Made by a program: the position numbers and the translations under genes. From NCBI RefSeq assembly GCF_004795835.1, contig NZ_CP039249.1:3633001-3697000 (forward strand): 64,000 nt of DNA. Reading direction: 5' to 3'. This document shows, one piece after another, positions 16,934-24,903 of this stretch; within the stretch, counting starts at the first letter, position 1, and every line of letters begins with the position of its first letter. Under the pieces are notes generated by a model. It made no database searches, was not told the DNA's origin, and saw only the letters and a program-made list of their open reading frames with translations. Origin of the DNA: Sphingomonas sp. PAMC26645. GTDB lineage: Bacteria > Pseudomonadota > Alphaproteobacteria > Sphingomonadales > Sphingomonadaceae.

Positions 16934-16944
16934 GCGTTCGCCGC

Positions 16945-17499
16945 CTACGCATCGTGCTTGTCCTCGCAAAACTCCTCGATAAGCTTTGCGCAGAACGCGG
17001 GCAGATCGTCGGGGGTGCGGCTGGTGACGAGGCCCTGATCGACGACCACCTCCTGATCGACCCAGGTCCCGCCGGCGTTACGGATGTCGGTGGCGAGCGT
17101 CGGGAACGAGGTGAGCGTGCGGCCGCGCACCTGATCGGCCTCGATCAGCGTCCATGGCGCGTGGCAGATCGCCGCGACCGGCTTACCGGCGGCGAAGAAA
17201 TCGCGCACGAACGCCACGACCTTGTCCGACGACCGCAGCGTATCCGCGCCGACGCACCCGCCCGGAATTACCAGGCCATCGAAGTCGGATACCGATACGT
17301 CGTCGATCGCCTTGTCGACGGCGAACGTCTTGCCGGGATCGAGGTCGTTGTTGACCGTCTCTGCGTCGCCGGTTTTGAGGCTGATGACGGTTACTGCACC
17401 GCCTGCCTGCTCGACGGCTGCCTTGGGCTGCGCGAACTCGGGTTCCTCGGTGCCGCGGGGTGCGATCAGGATCGCGATTGTCTTGCCTTGGAGCTTCAT
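16945..17499 (-). CDS. PfpI/DJ-1-family protein
   Basis: A 184-residue DJ-1/PfpI-superfamily protein starting KLQGKTIAILIAPRGTEEPE. The hallmark nucleophile elbow is present as VAAICHAPW, with Cys-His as in PfpI and Hsp31-like proteins, and an acidic residue near the N-terminus (GTEEPEF) can polarise it. Family members act as deglycases, chaperones or peptidases in stress. ATG at 17499 has its own AAAGGA Shine-Dalgarno 6 nt upstream, so it can be translated independently, even though the reading frame is also continuous with the catalase-like gene upstream. Start by SD is preferred over the 558-residue fused frame. Confidence 0.85.
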   Translation of the reverse strand: MKLQGKTIAILIAPRGTEEPEFAQPKAAVEQAGGAVTVISLKTGDAETVNNDLDPGKTFAVDKAIDDVSVSDFDGLVIPGGCVGADTLRSSDKVVAFVRDFFAAGKPVAAICHAPWTLIEADQVRGRTLTSFPTLATDIRNAGGTWVDQEVVVDQGLVTSRTPDDLPAFCAKLIEEFCEDKHDA

Positions 17500-17536
17500 G
17501 GGTATCCTTTCGAAATCTGAACAAGCGTGAACGGCG

Positions 17537-18621
17537 TCAGGCCGGAATATCGGTGATGGCCGCGTGTTGGCGGCGGCGATGCCGGTCTCGCGGTGGCGGA
17601 AATCGCTGAGCGCGCGGTACACTTGCATGCGAGCGCGCATCACGCCGCCCAACGGACGATGCGCCTCCAAGGCGTGCGCCGGACGAAACGTCATGACCTC
17701 GTCGTAATAGCGGACGCGATCCGGGCCATAGGCGGCCTGCCGCGGCAAACGGATCGTCGCGATCGTACGGTATTCGCTGACCCGCGTCGGCCAGTCGACC
17801 GACGTATCCTCGATCGGCTGCGTCTCGGCATCGCCCCAGAGTTGCGCGCGCAGTTCGAAGACCGCGTCGTTGCCGTCGAAATACGCGATCGCGGCGTGAC
17901 GGAAGCCATCCTCATCCTGATGCGGATCGAGCCGCCAATCATCCAGCGCACGCTGCTCAGGCGCGACCGGAAACACGCCGAGTTTCGCGACATGATCGCC
18001 GTAGCGGATGGGGCACTGGCTGAAATACGTCTCGACGAGCGGGTGGCTGAACGGATGGCCGTAAAAGTCCAGCGTCGGGCTCGGTTCGGCACCGACCGCG
18101 TTCAGAACCTTGTTGATGTTGCGCGCGATCGATGCGGCCGCACTTTTGACACCTTCGGGCATCGGCACGGTCATGCCGATCTTCTTTGCTTGCGCTAGAA
18201 ACCCGGCGGCGGTGCCGGCGGGGAACGTCGTACCGCTCGCCAGGACGAAATCCTGCGTCGGCGCGTCATGACCAGACAGCTTGGCGCCTTCGACCCCGAA
18301 GACCTTGATCGCCATGCCGCGGTGCGTCGAGACCCGGTCCCCGAGCTTCTCGCCCGGCCCCTGTGCAAAGCGGACCGCGACGTCGAACGTCCCCGGGTTC
18401 GCGAACAGCCCCTGCGCCAGTTCCGGCGGCAGATCGTCAGCGACGACCATCGTTCCGATGACGCAGGCCGTGCTCTTGGCATGACTGGCGCGCACCGCAT
18501 GGCCGTCGCGCTTTTCGACCGTCTCGCTCTCCTGCGTCATCCCCTTGATGATGCCGTCGATACTCTCCTGCTCGCCGGGCTCAGGCGTCTCGATGTCGTC
18601 GCGATAGGGTAGATAGGGCAT
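17537..18621 (-). CDS. Catalase-family (SrpA-like) haem protein with C-terminal frameshift
   Basis: About 360 residues of a small catalase-like protein: RASHAKSTACVIGTMVVADD near the active-site His, RFAQGPGEKLGDRVSTHRGM, PTLDFYGHPFSHPLVETYFS and the C-terminal MTFRPAHALEAHRPLGGVMR. It lacks the second half of full-size catalases. After about residue 355 the frame runs on without a stop into pfpI. The expected ending is visible in another frame, as ITDIPA-stop at 17537, right where such proteins end. A single-base indel near 17545-17580 would restore it. The fused frame is thus best explained by a frameshift, although a real catalase-PfpI fusion as in large KatE catalases cannot be ruled out from the sequence. 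Family members decompose peroxides or bind fatty hydroperoxides. Confidence 0.75.
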
Positions 18622-18697
18622 GGGAAGCTCCTGTTGGATCAGGATGTTAACACTCGAATGCCCCGCGACGTTTCGGTACGGTTCCGTGCAGACCCGG

Positions 18698-18878
18698 TCA
18701 GTCGAGCGCAGGCAGCGACCGCGGCTCGTGCATCGGGCAGCCGTTCAACTGGCTGCGCAAATCCTGGATGACCGGGTAGACCGCACGGCGCGCGCGCATG
18801 ACCGACCGGAGCGGCCAATGTGCCTCGACGCCGTGCCAGGGGCGGAACGCGGTCTGTTCGTTGAGCACGGTAAACTTG
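18698..18878 (-). pseudogene. C-terminal fragment of a second catalase-family protein
   Basis: The minus strand reads KFTVLNEQTAFRPWHGVEAH, then WPLRSVMRARRAVYPVIQDL and RSQLNGCPMHEPRSLPALD-stop. The FRPWHG-EAHWPLRSVMRAR part aligns with FRPAHALEAHRPLGGVMRAR in the C-terminal region of the intact catalase-like gene next door. Only about 60 residues remain. The fragment begins at the point where a LysR-type gene on the other strand abruptly acquires homology, marking a deletion joint near 18870. Confidence 0.65.
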
Positions 18879-19645
18879 AAGCCGCGCTCGACGTGCGCCT
18901 GTTCGAGCGTGGTGCACGAACATTGAAGCTGACCGAAGAAGGCCGGGCGCTGTTCGCCCGTACTGGCCCATTGCTCGCCGAGTTGGAGGAAACTGCCGTC
19001 GCGATCGGCTCGGGTGGCGAGACGCCGCGCGGGCGGTTGCGGATCAGCGCGCCGCTATTGTTCTCGCAGACGGCCATGGGTCGGCTGGCCGCGGAATTCA
19101 TACGCCGTTACCCGGATGTTCGCCTGGAAGTGACCACGGACGACCGAATGGTAGACATGATAGAAGAGGGCTACGATCTCGTCATTCGGGTCAATCCCGC
19201 GCCAGACGATACGCTGGTCGGTCGTCCTTTCCTGCATGACCGACTGGTGGTGGCTGGTCCCGGCATGGTGCGGTTGGCAGCGGGGATCATGCCCGCCGTG
19301 GTGCGCGGCAACGACTCTGAGCGAAGCTGGACCGTCGACACGACGGACGGCCCTATCGAGATCGCGGTCAATCCTGTGCTGCGCCTGTCATCGCTGATCA
19401 TGATCCGCGATGCAGTGCGTACCGGGGTCGGCGTGGCCAAGCTGCCGTTATCGCTCGTCAGCGACGACATCGACTGCGGGCGGCTGGTGCCTTGGGGCAA
19501 CGTTGCGAAATCTGAGATTGCGTTATGGGCGCTCTACCCAACGCGTCGGCTGCTTAACGCTCGCGTATCAGCCTTCCTGGAGTTTCTGAGAAACTCCTTC
19601 CCGCAGGCAGTTCCAGAAGAACTCGCTGCCTATCTAAAGAGGTAA
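18871..19645 (+). pseudogene. LysR-type regulator lacking its N-terminal HTH
   Basis: From LEAALDVRLFERGARTLKLT onward this is a good LysR-type protein: the end of the wing (TEEGRALFARTGPLLAELEE), the effector domain (TPRGRLRISAPLLFSQTAMG, RRYPDVRLEVTTDDRMVDMI) and a normal C-terminus. The first about 40 residues, which should hold the DNA-binding HTH, are missing. The in-frame codons upstream are antisense to a catalase-family fragment. The protein as encoded would be unable to bind DNA. The arrangement indicates a deletion that joined two genes head to head. Confidence 0.75.
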
Positions 19646-19885
19646 GGTCAGCATCAAGCTGCACTCTGATCGGTCCCAATCGTGGATGCATCACGCTGTT
19701 ACATAGACTGGCACGTAGACGTCCGGATGCCGGGATATCTCCGCCGCAGTCGCTTTCCCCACTTCTTCGCTATGGCGGTGGGGACGCTAGAAAACGCGCA
19801 GGCTTTGATGGACCTGATCATGCCCCCTGTTCGACCTTGTCTACGGGAGCAAGGCGCGCGCGCCTGACGGACTTCGCCCGCTCAA

Positions 19886-22267
19886 CTAGGCTGATGACGG
19901 GGAACTCCCGATCATCTCCGCAACCTTGGCTGCCAGCCCTTTCATCGTGAAAGGCTTGGTGAGCAACGCCATCCCGGGTTCGAGATGCCCGTTGCCGACC
20001 GCCGCATTCTCCGCATAGCCGGTGATGAAGAGCACCTTCAGGTCGGGTCGGAGAGAACGCGCTGCGTCAGCGACCTGCCGCCCGTTCATGCCGTTGGGTA
20101 AGCCGACGTCGGTGATCAGCAGCTCGATCTTGGCACCCGATTGCAGCACCTTGATGCCTGCTGCGCCATCCGCTGCGCCGATCACGGTATATCCCTGCTC
20201 GTCGAGCACCTCGTCGATGAGATGCCGGATCGTCGCCTCGTCATCGACGACGAGGATCGTCTCGCCGCTAGCCAAGGCAGCGGTTGCAATCGCCTCTTCC
20301 TGATCACTCGGCAAGGCCTCGCCCGCATGGCGAGGAAGATAGATGAAGATCGAGGTTCCCTGCCCCAGCTCGGAGGAAATCCTCACCTGTCCACCCGACT
20401 GGCGAGCGAAACCGTAAATCATCGAAAGACCGAGCCCGGTGCCCTGACCAATCGGCTTGGTCGTATAGAAGGGCTCGAAGGCGCGCTCGATCGTTGCCGG
20501 CGACATGCCCGTGCCGGTGTCGGTGACGCAGACCGACAGATATTGGCCGGGCGGCAGGTCGCGCTCCAGAGCCGCGCGATCGTCCAGCGATGTGTTCGCC
20601 GTCTCGATCGTGATCCGCCCGCCTTCGGGCATGGCGTCCCGTGCGTTTATGCAGAGATTGAGAATGGCGCTTTCGAGTTGCGTCGCGTCGATCATCGCGG
20701 GCCACAGCCCGGCCGCGCCCACCACCTCGATATTGGCGGTCGACCCGACCGTCCGGCGCAGCAGATCCTCCATTCCCGCGATCAGGCGATCGACGTCGGT
20801 TGGCTTGGGATCGAGCGTCTGCCGACGCGAAAACGCGAGCAGCCGCTGCGTCAGGGAAGCGGCCCGCCGTCCGGCACCTTGGGCAGCGTTGATGAAGCGC
20901 TCGGCGTCGTCGAGCTTGCCACGTTCCAGGCGCAACTGGAGCAACTCCAGGTTGCCCATCATGCCGGTAAGGAGGTTGTTGAAGTCATGCGCCAGACCAC
21001 CGGTAAGCTGGCCGACCGCTTCCATCTTCTGCGCCTGGCGTAACTGATCTTCGATTTGCCGCTGCCCGGTCATATCGACGCCGACGCCGGTTCGCCGGAC
21101 AGGTTTGCCGTTGTCGTCGAAATAGGTGTGCCCACGGGAGAGCACCCATCGGATCGATCCGTCCGGATGAACCAATCGGTATTCTAGCTCCAAATCTCCC
21201 GAGCGTTGCAGACCGCCAGACATTGTCTTCTGCAGCGAAATACGGTCCTGCGGATGAACGTTGGCGAGGAACTCCTCACGAGGCAGGCCGGCGGCACCGC
21301 GCTCGGGGTCGAGTGCGTACAACGCCGAGACCGCCGCGTCGCAAAAGAAGAGGTCGCTGGCGACGTCATAGGTCCACACGCCGACGCCCCCCACGGCCGA
21401 CAGGGCAAGGCGCGCGAAATCCTGCTCGTCGTGCAGCCTCGCCTCCATCTCGCGCTCGCCCGTGACGTCGCGGCCGGTAGCGTAGGTGATGTCACCAGCC
21501 GGTGCGGCGACCCATGAGATCGTGCGGTTCGAGCCATCCTTGTGCCTATACCGGTTTTCGATTCTCAGCTGGTTCCCCGCCGCGGCCGTCTCATAGGCGT
21601 CGACCGTCTTGTCGTGATCGGTCGGGACGACGAACTCGTTAACATGGTGTCCAATCAGCTCGTCGGGCTCATAGCCAAGAACCGTGGTCCAGGCCGGATT
21701 GACCCGGCGGAACATACCGTTGAAGTCGACCGCCACGAGAAGATCGGGCGAGGTGTCCCACATGCGGTCGCGCTCGGCCGTACGCTCATTGACCTGCCGC
21801 TCGAGCGTCGCGTTCAGCTTACGCAACTTCGCCTCGCTCTCGTGAAGAGCGGCCTCTGCATCGCGCCGGGCACTGATGTCGCTTGCCGCTCCGAACCATT
21901 CGATGATCTCGCCTGCCGCGCTCAGCAGCGGAACGGCACGGGACTGCGTCCAGCCGACAGTGCCGTCCGAACGGACGACGCGATGTTCGAGATCGAACGT
22001 CGTCTTGAGCCGGATGGCGTCATCGATGGCTGCGGTCACCGCGGCTTGATCGGTCTCGGGAATATAGGACAGCAACCACGAACGGTTCGGCTTCGACGAA
22101 GACGTGCTCGGCAGGAAGCCGCCGCCGTCGAGCTCCTTCATCTCTCCCCAGTCCGGACTCATCCGGTAGAGGACGTCCGAACTCGCTTCGGTCAGGAGGC
22201 GGAGGCGGGCTTCGCTCTCGCGCAAGCGCTGTTCGACGCTAACCGCGTTCTCGGTCCGATCTGTCAT
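19886..22267 (-). CDS. Multi-PAS hybrid histidine kinase with C-terminal receiver
   Basis: About 793 residues, soluble, with no membrane segment. Three PAS/PAC units occur (around residues 20-140, 165-285 and 290-410; note FGAASDISARRDAEAALHES and GRDVTGEREMEARLHDEQDF). A HisKA domain carries the phosphorylatable His in GGLAHDFNNLLTGMMGN. The HATPase has N box LNLCINARDAMPEGG, G boxes VTDTGTGM and GTGLGLSMIYG. A receiver domain follows (ILVVDDEATIRHLIDEV, phospho-acceptor Asp in LLITDVGLPNG, conserved Lys in LLTKPF). ATG at 22267 is chosen for the AAGGA Shine-Dalgarno 6 nt before it. No response regulator gene is adjacent, so its partner lies elsewhere. PAS sensors in sphingomonads often link to redox or general stress, but the signal here is unknown. 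Confidence 0.9.
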   Translation of the reverse strand: MTDRTENAVSVEQRLRESEARLRLLTEASSDVLYRMSPDWGEMKELDGGGFLPSTSSSKPNRSWLLSYIPETDQAAVTAAIDDAIRLKTTFDLEHRVVRSDGTVGWTQSRAVPLLSAAGEIIEWFGAASDISARRDAEAALHESEAKLRKLNATLERQVNERTAERDRMWDTSPDLLVAVDFNGMFRRVNPAWTTVLGYEPDELIGHHVNEFVVPTDHDKTVDAYETAAAGNQLRIENRYRHKDGSNRTISWVAAPAGDITYATGRDVTGEREMEARLHDEQDFARLALSAVGGVGVWTYDVASDLFFCDAAVSALYALDPERGAAGLPREEFLANVHPQDRISLQKTMSGGLQRSGDLELEYRLVHPDGSIRWVLSRGHTYFDDNGKPVRRTGVGVDMTGQRQIEDQLRQAQKMEAVGQLTGGLAHDFNNLLTGMMGNLELLQLRLERGKLDDAERFINAAQGAGRRAASLTQRLLAFSRRQTLDPKPTDVDRLIAGMEDLLRRTVGSTANIEVVGAAGLWPAMIDATQLESAILNLCINARDAMPEGGRITIETANTSLDDRAALERDLPPGQYLSVCVTDTGTGMSPATIERAFEPFYTTKPIGQGTGLGLSMIYGFARQSGGQVRISSELGQGTSIFIYLPRHAGEALPSDQEEAIATAALASGETILVVDDEATIRHLIDEVLDEQGYTVIGAADGAAGIKVLQSGAKIELLITDVGLPNGMNGRQVADAARSLRPDLKVLFITGYAENAAVGNGHLEPGMALLTKPFTMKGLAAKVAEMIGSSPSSA

Positions 22268-22430
22268 AACGTCCTTAGCGCGCCGATCTATTCCAGCCAT
22301 TTACCAACTGCCGAACACAGTGCAAATCGCACCTGATTCCCTACGCAATTGAGGTGCTCCGATCGCTCCATAACGCGCCCGACCACGGGCGGGTTGGAGA
22401 TGCGGCTTTGCGACTTTGCCGCGTATGCCG

Positions 22431-22787
22431 CTATTCGGATACGCGGTGTTTCAGCATGCTGGCTTTGTACAGAAGACGTTCCATTTTCCCTATCGCGGCG
22501 CCCGACAACGTCAGCGGATCGTCAAGATCACCGGTGCCATCGCCGACGATCAGGCCCTCGGCGGTCAAATGCAGGAGCCAACGGGATGCTACTGCGGCTG
22601 GAATGCGGTGCAACTCGCTGATGTCTCGCCCGGTCATGCGGACACTGCGCGCGTCGGCAATGAACAGCTCGAGAAGAAAGTCCCAGCTGGGTTCGCCGAA
22701 CAGCGATGAGGGGAGTTCCTCGGTACGGCTGCGCCTGAAGGCCAGCATGAACGCCGCCAGATCGGCAGCTTCGTCATGATCGATCAC
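22431..22787 (-). CDS. Winged-helix (MarR-like) DNA-binding protein
   Basis: Predicted 118 residues from a GTG start (IDHDEAADLAAFMLAFRRSR). Further upstream codons in this frame are arginine-rich and look non-coding. The core, LFGEPSWDFLLELFIADARS followed by RMTGRDISELHRIPAAVASR and WLLHLTAEGLIVGDGTGDLD, has the helix-turn-helix and beta-wing pattern of MarR-type or related winged-helix regulators. The C-terminal helix is basic. Orientation matches the histidine kinase, 164 bp away, but the two are not obviously an operon. The gene is preceded by a 283-bp gap with no other feature. Confidence 0.65.
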   Translation of the reverse strand: MIDHDEAADLAAFMLAFRRSRTEELPSSLFGEPSWDFLLELFIADARSVRMTGRDISELHRIPAAVASRWLLHLTAEGLIVGDGTGDLDDPLTLSGAAIGKMERLLYKASMLKHRVSE

Positions 22788-23070
22788 CCCACGGCACTCC
22801 GATCTTCGCGTCTCTTCACAAACAACACCTACACGACGTGGTGGTTGCGACGGTTCAAGACGAAGGAGGAGTGGGCGCGTCCGCGACCAGTTCAAGGTGG
22901 TCACGCGCCCTACACATTTGGCAGCCGTCACGGTCGAGTGTTCTCACTCCCACGTCCGACAGGCTGATGTATCAACAGCCTGGTTAGATCGTCAGCACCT
23001 GTCCGCCCCTGCCCCGCGCTTTCGTCCAGGTCGGACGCCAAACCCACTGAAGACAGCCCCCTAACGAGGC

Positions 23071-24636
23071 TCAGGGCTGCTCCCCGACCGGTGCGACATA
23101 CTCGCCCATGTCGGGCGCATCGTCCTGCGGCTCGCCACGCTGCAGGTTCGAGTGGCGGATGCCATAGGCGAAATACAGCACCACCCCGCCCGCCAGATAC
23201 CAAAGGAAGAACATCAGCACCTTCATCGGCACCGTCGTGATCAGGTAGACGCACGACGCGATGCCCAGCAGGGGCACCACCGGATAGAGCGGTACGGTGA
23301 AGCCGCGCGGCAAATCGGGCGCGGCGCGGCGCAGGTAGATGACCGACAGGCAAACGATCGAGAACGCCGACAGCGTCCCGACCGAGGTCATGTCGCCAAG
23401 CACGTTGATGTCGAAGAACCCCGCCGCCACCGCGGTGATGATGCCGACCAGCACCGTGTTTACATAGGGCGTCTTGAACGTCGGGTGCACGGTCGCGAAC
23501 ACCCGCGGCAACAGGCCGTCGCGCGCCATCGTGTAGAAGATCCGGGTCTGGCCGTACATCAGCACCAGGACCACCGACGTCAGGCCGATGATCGCGCCGA
23601 TCTTGATGAGCTTGGCGAGCCAGCTCCAGGTCGGACCGAAACTGTCGACCACCACGGCGACCGGATCGGGCACGTTGAGCGCGGTATAGGGCACCAGCAG
23701 GGTCATGATCGCGGCGACGAGCATGTAGATCAGCGTGCAGACGACCAGCGCCCCGATGATCCCGAACGGCATGTCCTTCTTCGGATCCTTCGCCTCCTGC
23801 CCCGCCGTCGATATCGCCTCGAAGCCGACATAGGCGAAGAATACGATCGAGGCGGCGCGCATGATGCCGTCGACGCCGAACTTGCCGTCGCCCTGGCTGG
23901 CGGGGATGAACGGCGTCCAGTTGCGCGCGACCAGCTCGTTGAAGTGCGACAGGACGATCGCGCCGCCGACCGCGATGAAGGCGACCAGCACGCCGACCTT
24001 GATCGCGACGATGATCGTGTTGACCTTGGCCGATTCCGCTACGCCCCGCACCAGCAGCGCGGCGAGGGCTAAGCAGATCAGGAACGCCGGCAGGTTGAAG
24101 ATCGTCGTCACAGGGTGTCCGTCGACCAGCACCGGCACGCCGCCCCGCATAAGCGGGTACCCGGCCGGTCCGGTGAACTGCGGCGGAATGTGCATGCCGA
24201 AATCGCCCAGCAGGCTTACCATATAGCCCGACCAGCCGACCGCCACCACCGACGCCGCCAGCCCGTATTCAAGCATGAGCAGCGCGCCCATAATCCACGC
24301 CACGAACTCGCCCAGCGTGGTATAGCCATACGTGTAAGCGGAACCGGAAACCGGCAACGTCGAGGATAGCTCGGCATAGCACAACCCGGCAAACGCGCAG
24401 ACGATACCCGCCACGACGAACGACAGCAGCACTGCCGGCCCCGCGTGCAGCGCGGCCGCCGAGCCTGTGCGCACGAAGATGCCCGCGCCAATGATGCAGC
24501 CGATGCCCAGCATCAGCAGGTTCCATTTGCCCAGCGTACGCTTCAGCTCGCTCGCCGCAGTTTCGCGTTGCACCTGCGCGATGGATTTGCGCGCGAACAT
24601 GCGCTCGACGATGCCCCTCGCGGCCTTGGTTGCCAT
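23071..24636 (-). CDS. APC-family amino acid permease (cationic amino acid transporter type)
   Basis: A 521-residue inner-membrane transporter with about 12 transmembrane helices. The family signature in helix 1 is clear (LGIGCIIGAGIFVRTGSAAA), followed by GPAVLLSFVVAGIVCAFAGL and the characteristic ELSSTLPVSGSAYTYGY. Helix 6 region shows SIVFFAYVGFEAISTAGQEA, typical of the CAT/YfnA branch, and helix 8-10 has YGQTRIFYTMARDGLLP. It should import amino acids with protons. ATG at 24636 is preferred because GGGGGAAAT lies directly upstream. No biosynthetic or degradative genes flank it, so the substrate cannot be told from context. Confidence 0.9.
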   Translation of the reverse strand: MATKAARGIVERMFARKSIAQVQRETAASELKRTLGKWNLLMLGIGCIIGAGIFVRTGSAAALHAGPAVLLSFVVAGIVCAFAGLCYAELSSTLPVSGSAYTYGYTTLGEFVAWIMGALLMLEYGLAASVVAVGWSGYMVSLLGDFGMHIPPQFTGPAGYPLMRGGVPVLVDGHPVTTIFNLPAFLICLALAALLVRGVAESAKVNTIIVAIKVGVLVAFIAVGGAIVLSHFNELVARNWTPFIPASQGDGKFGVDGIMRAASIVFFAYVGFEAISTAGQEAKDPKKDMPFGIIGALVVCTLIYMLVAAIMTLLVPYTALNVPDPVAVVVDSFGPTWSWLAKLIKIGAIIGLTSVVLVLMYGQTRIFYTMARDGLLPRVFATVHPTFKTPYVNTVLVGIITAVAAGFFDINVLGDMTSVGTLSAFSIVCLSVIYLRRAAPDLPRGFTVPLYPVVPLLGIASCVYLITTVPMKVLMFFLWYLAGGVVLYFAYGIRHSNLQRGEPQDDAPDMGEYVAPVGEQP

Positions 24637-24811
24637 ATTTCCCCCAGGGTCAGATAAGTCAGCCAACGCGTCTAAGCGCAGCGACCAACCGGGACAACGC
24701 AATCTTCCTACTTTCTAGGGGGTTAGCATCTTGTAGCCCGCGGCGTTCACTCGGCTGCCCTACGCTCCGTTACGCGACACTCGACCAGCTTTGGTGATCG
24801 ACTGCTGTCAT

Positions 24812-24835
24812 CAATCGTTTCCGAATAATCGATTG
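24812..24835. promoter_or_regulatory. Inverted repeat upstream of katG, candidate peroxide-responsive operator
   Basis: CAATCG and CGATTG form an inverted repeat separated by 12 nt, about 70-90 bp before the katG start. LysR-type regulators such as OxyR bind spaced AT-containing dyads in this position. The match to the OxyR consensus is not good enough to name the regulator. The remaining part of the 267-bp permease/katG gap has no gene. Confidence 0.3.
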
Positions 24836-24903
24836 GACAAATGTCGGTCATTTCCTGCATCTTCCGATCACGCAGGTAACACTGATTGAGAGAGGACGCC
24901 GAC

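Noticed and set aside
16945..18621. A genuine large KatE-type catalase with C-terminal PfpI domain
   Set aside because: The catalase part is the small SrpA-like type, its natural stop is visible in another frame, and pfpI has its own ribosome-binding site; a frameshift is the simpler reading.
19682..19867. Short plus-strand frame between the LysR remnant and the histidine kinase
   Set aside because: Sixty-one residues with no recognisable domain or ribosome-binding site; may be a remnant but cannot be supported.
10357..19885. Possible prophage, integron or insertion sequence explaining the decayed zone
   Set aside because: No integrase, transposase, att-like duplication or phage structural gene is visible; the only mobile element seen is the group II intron.
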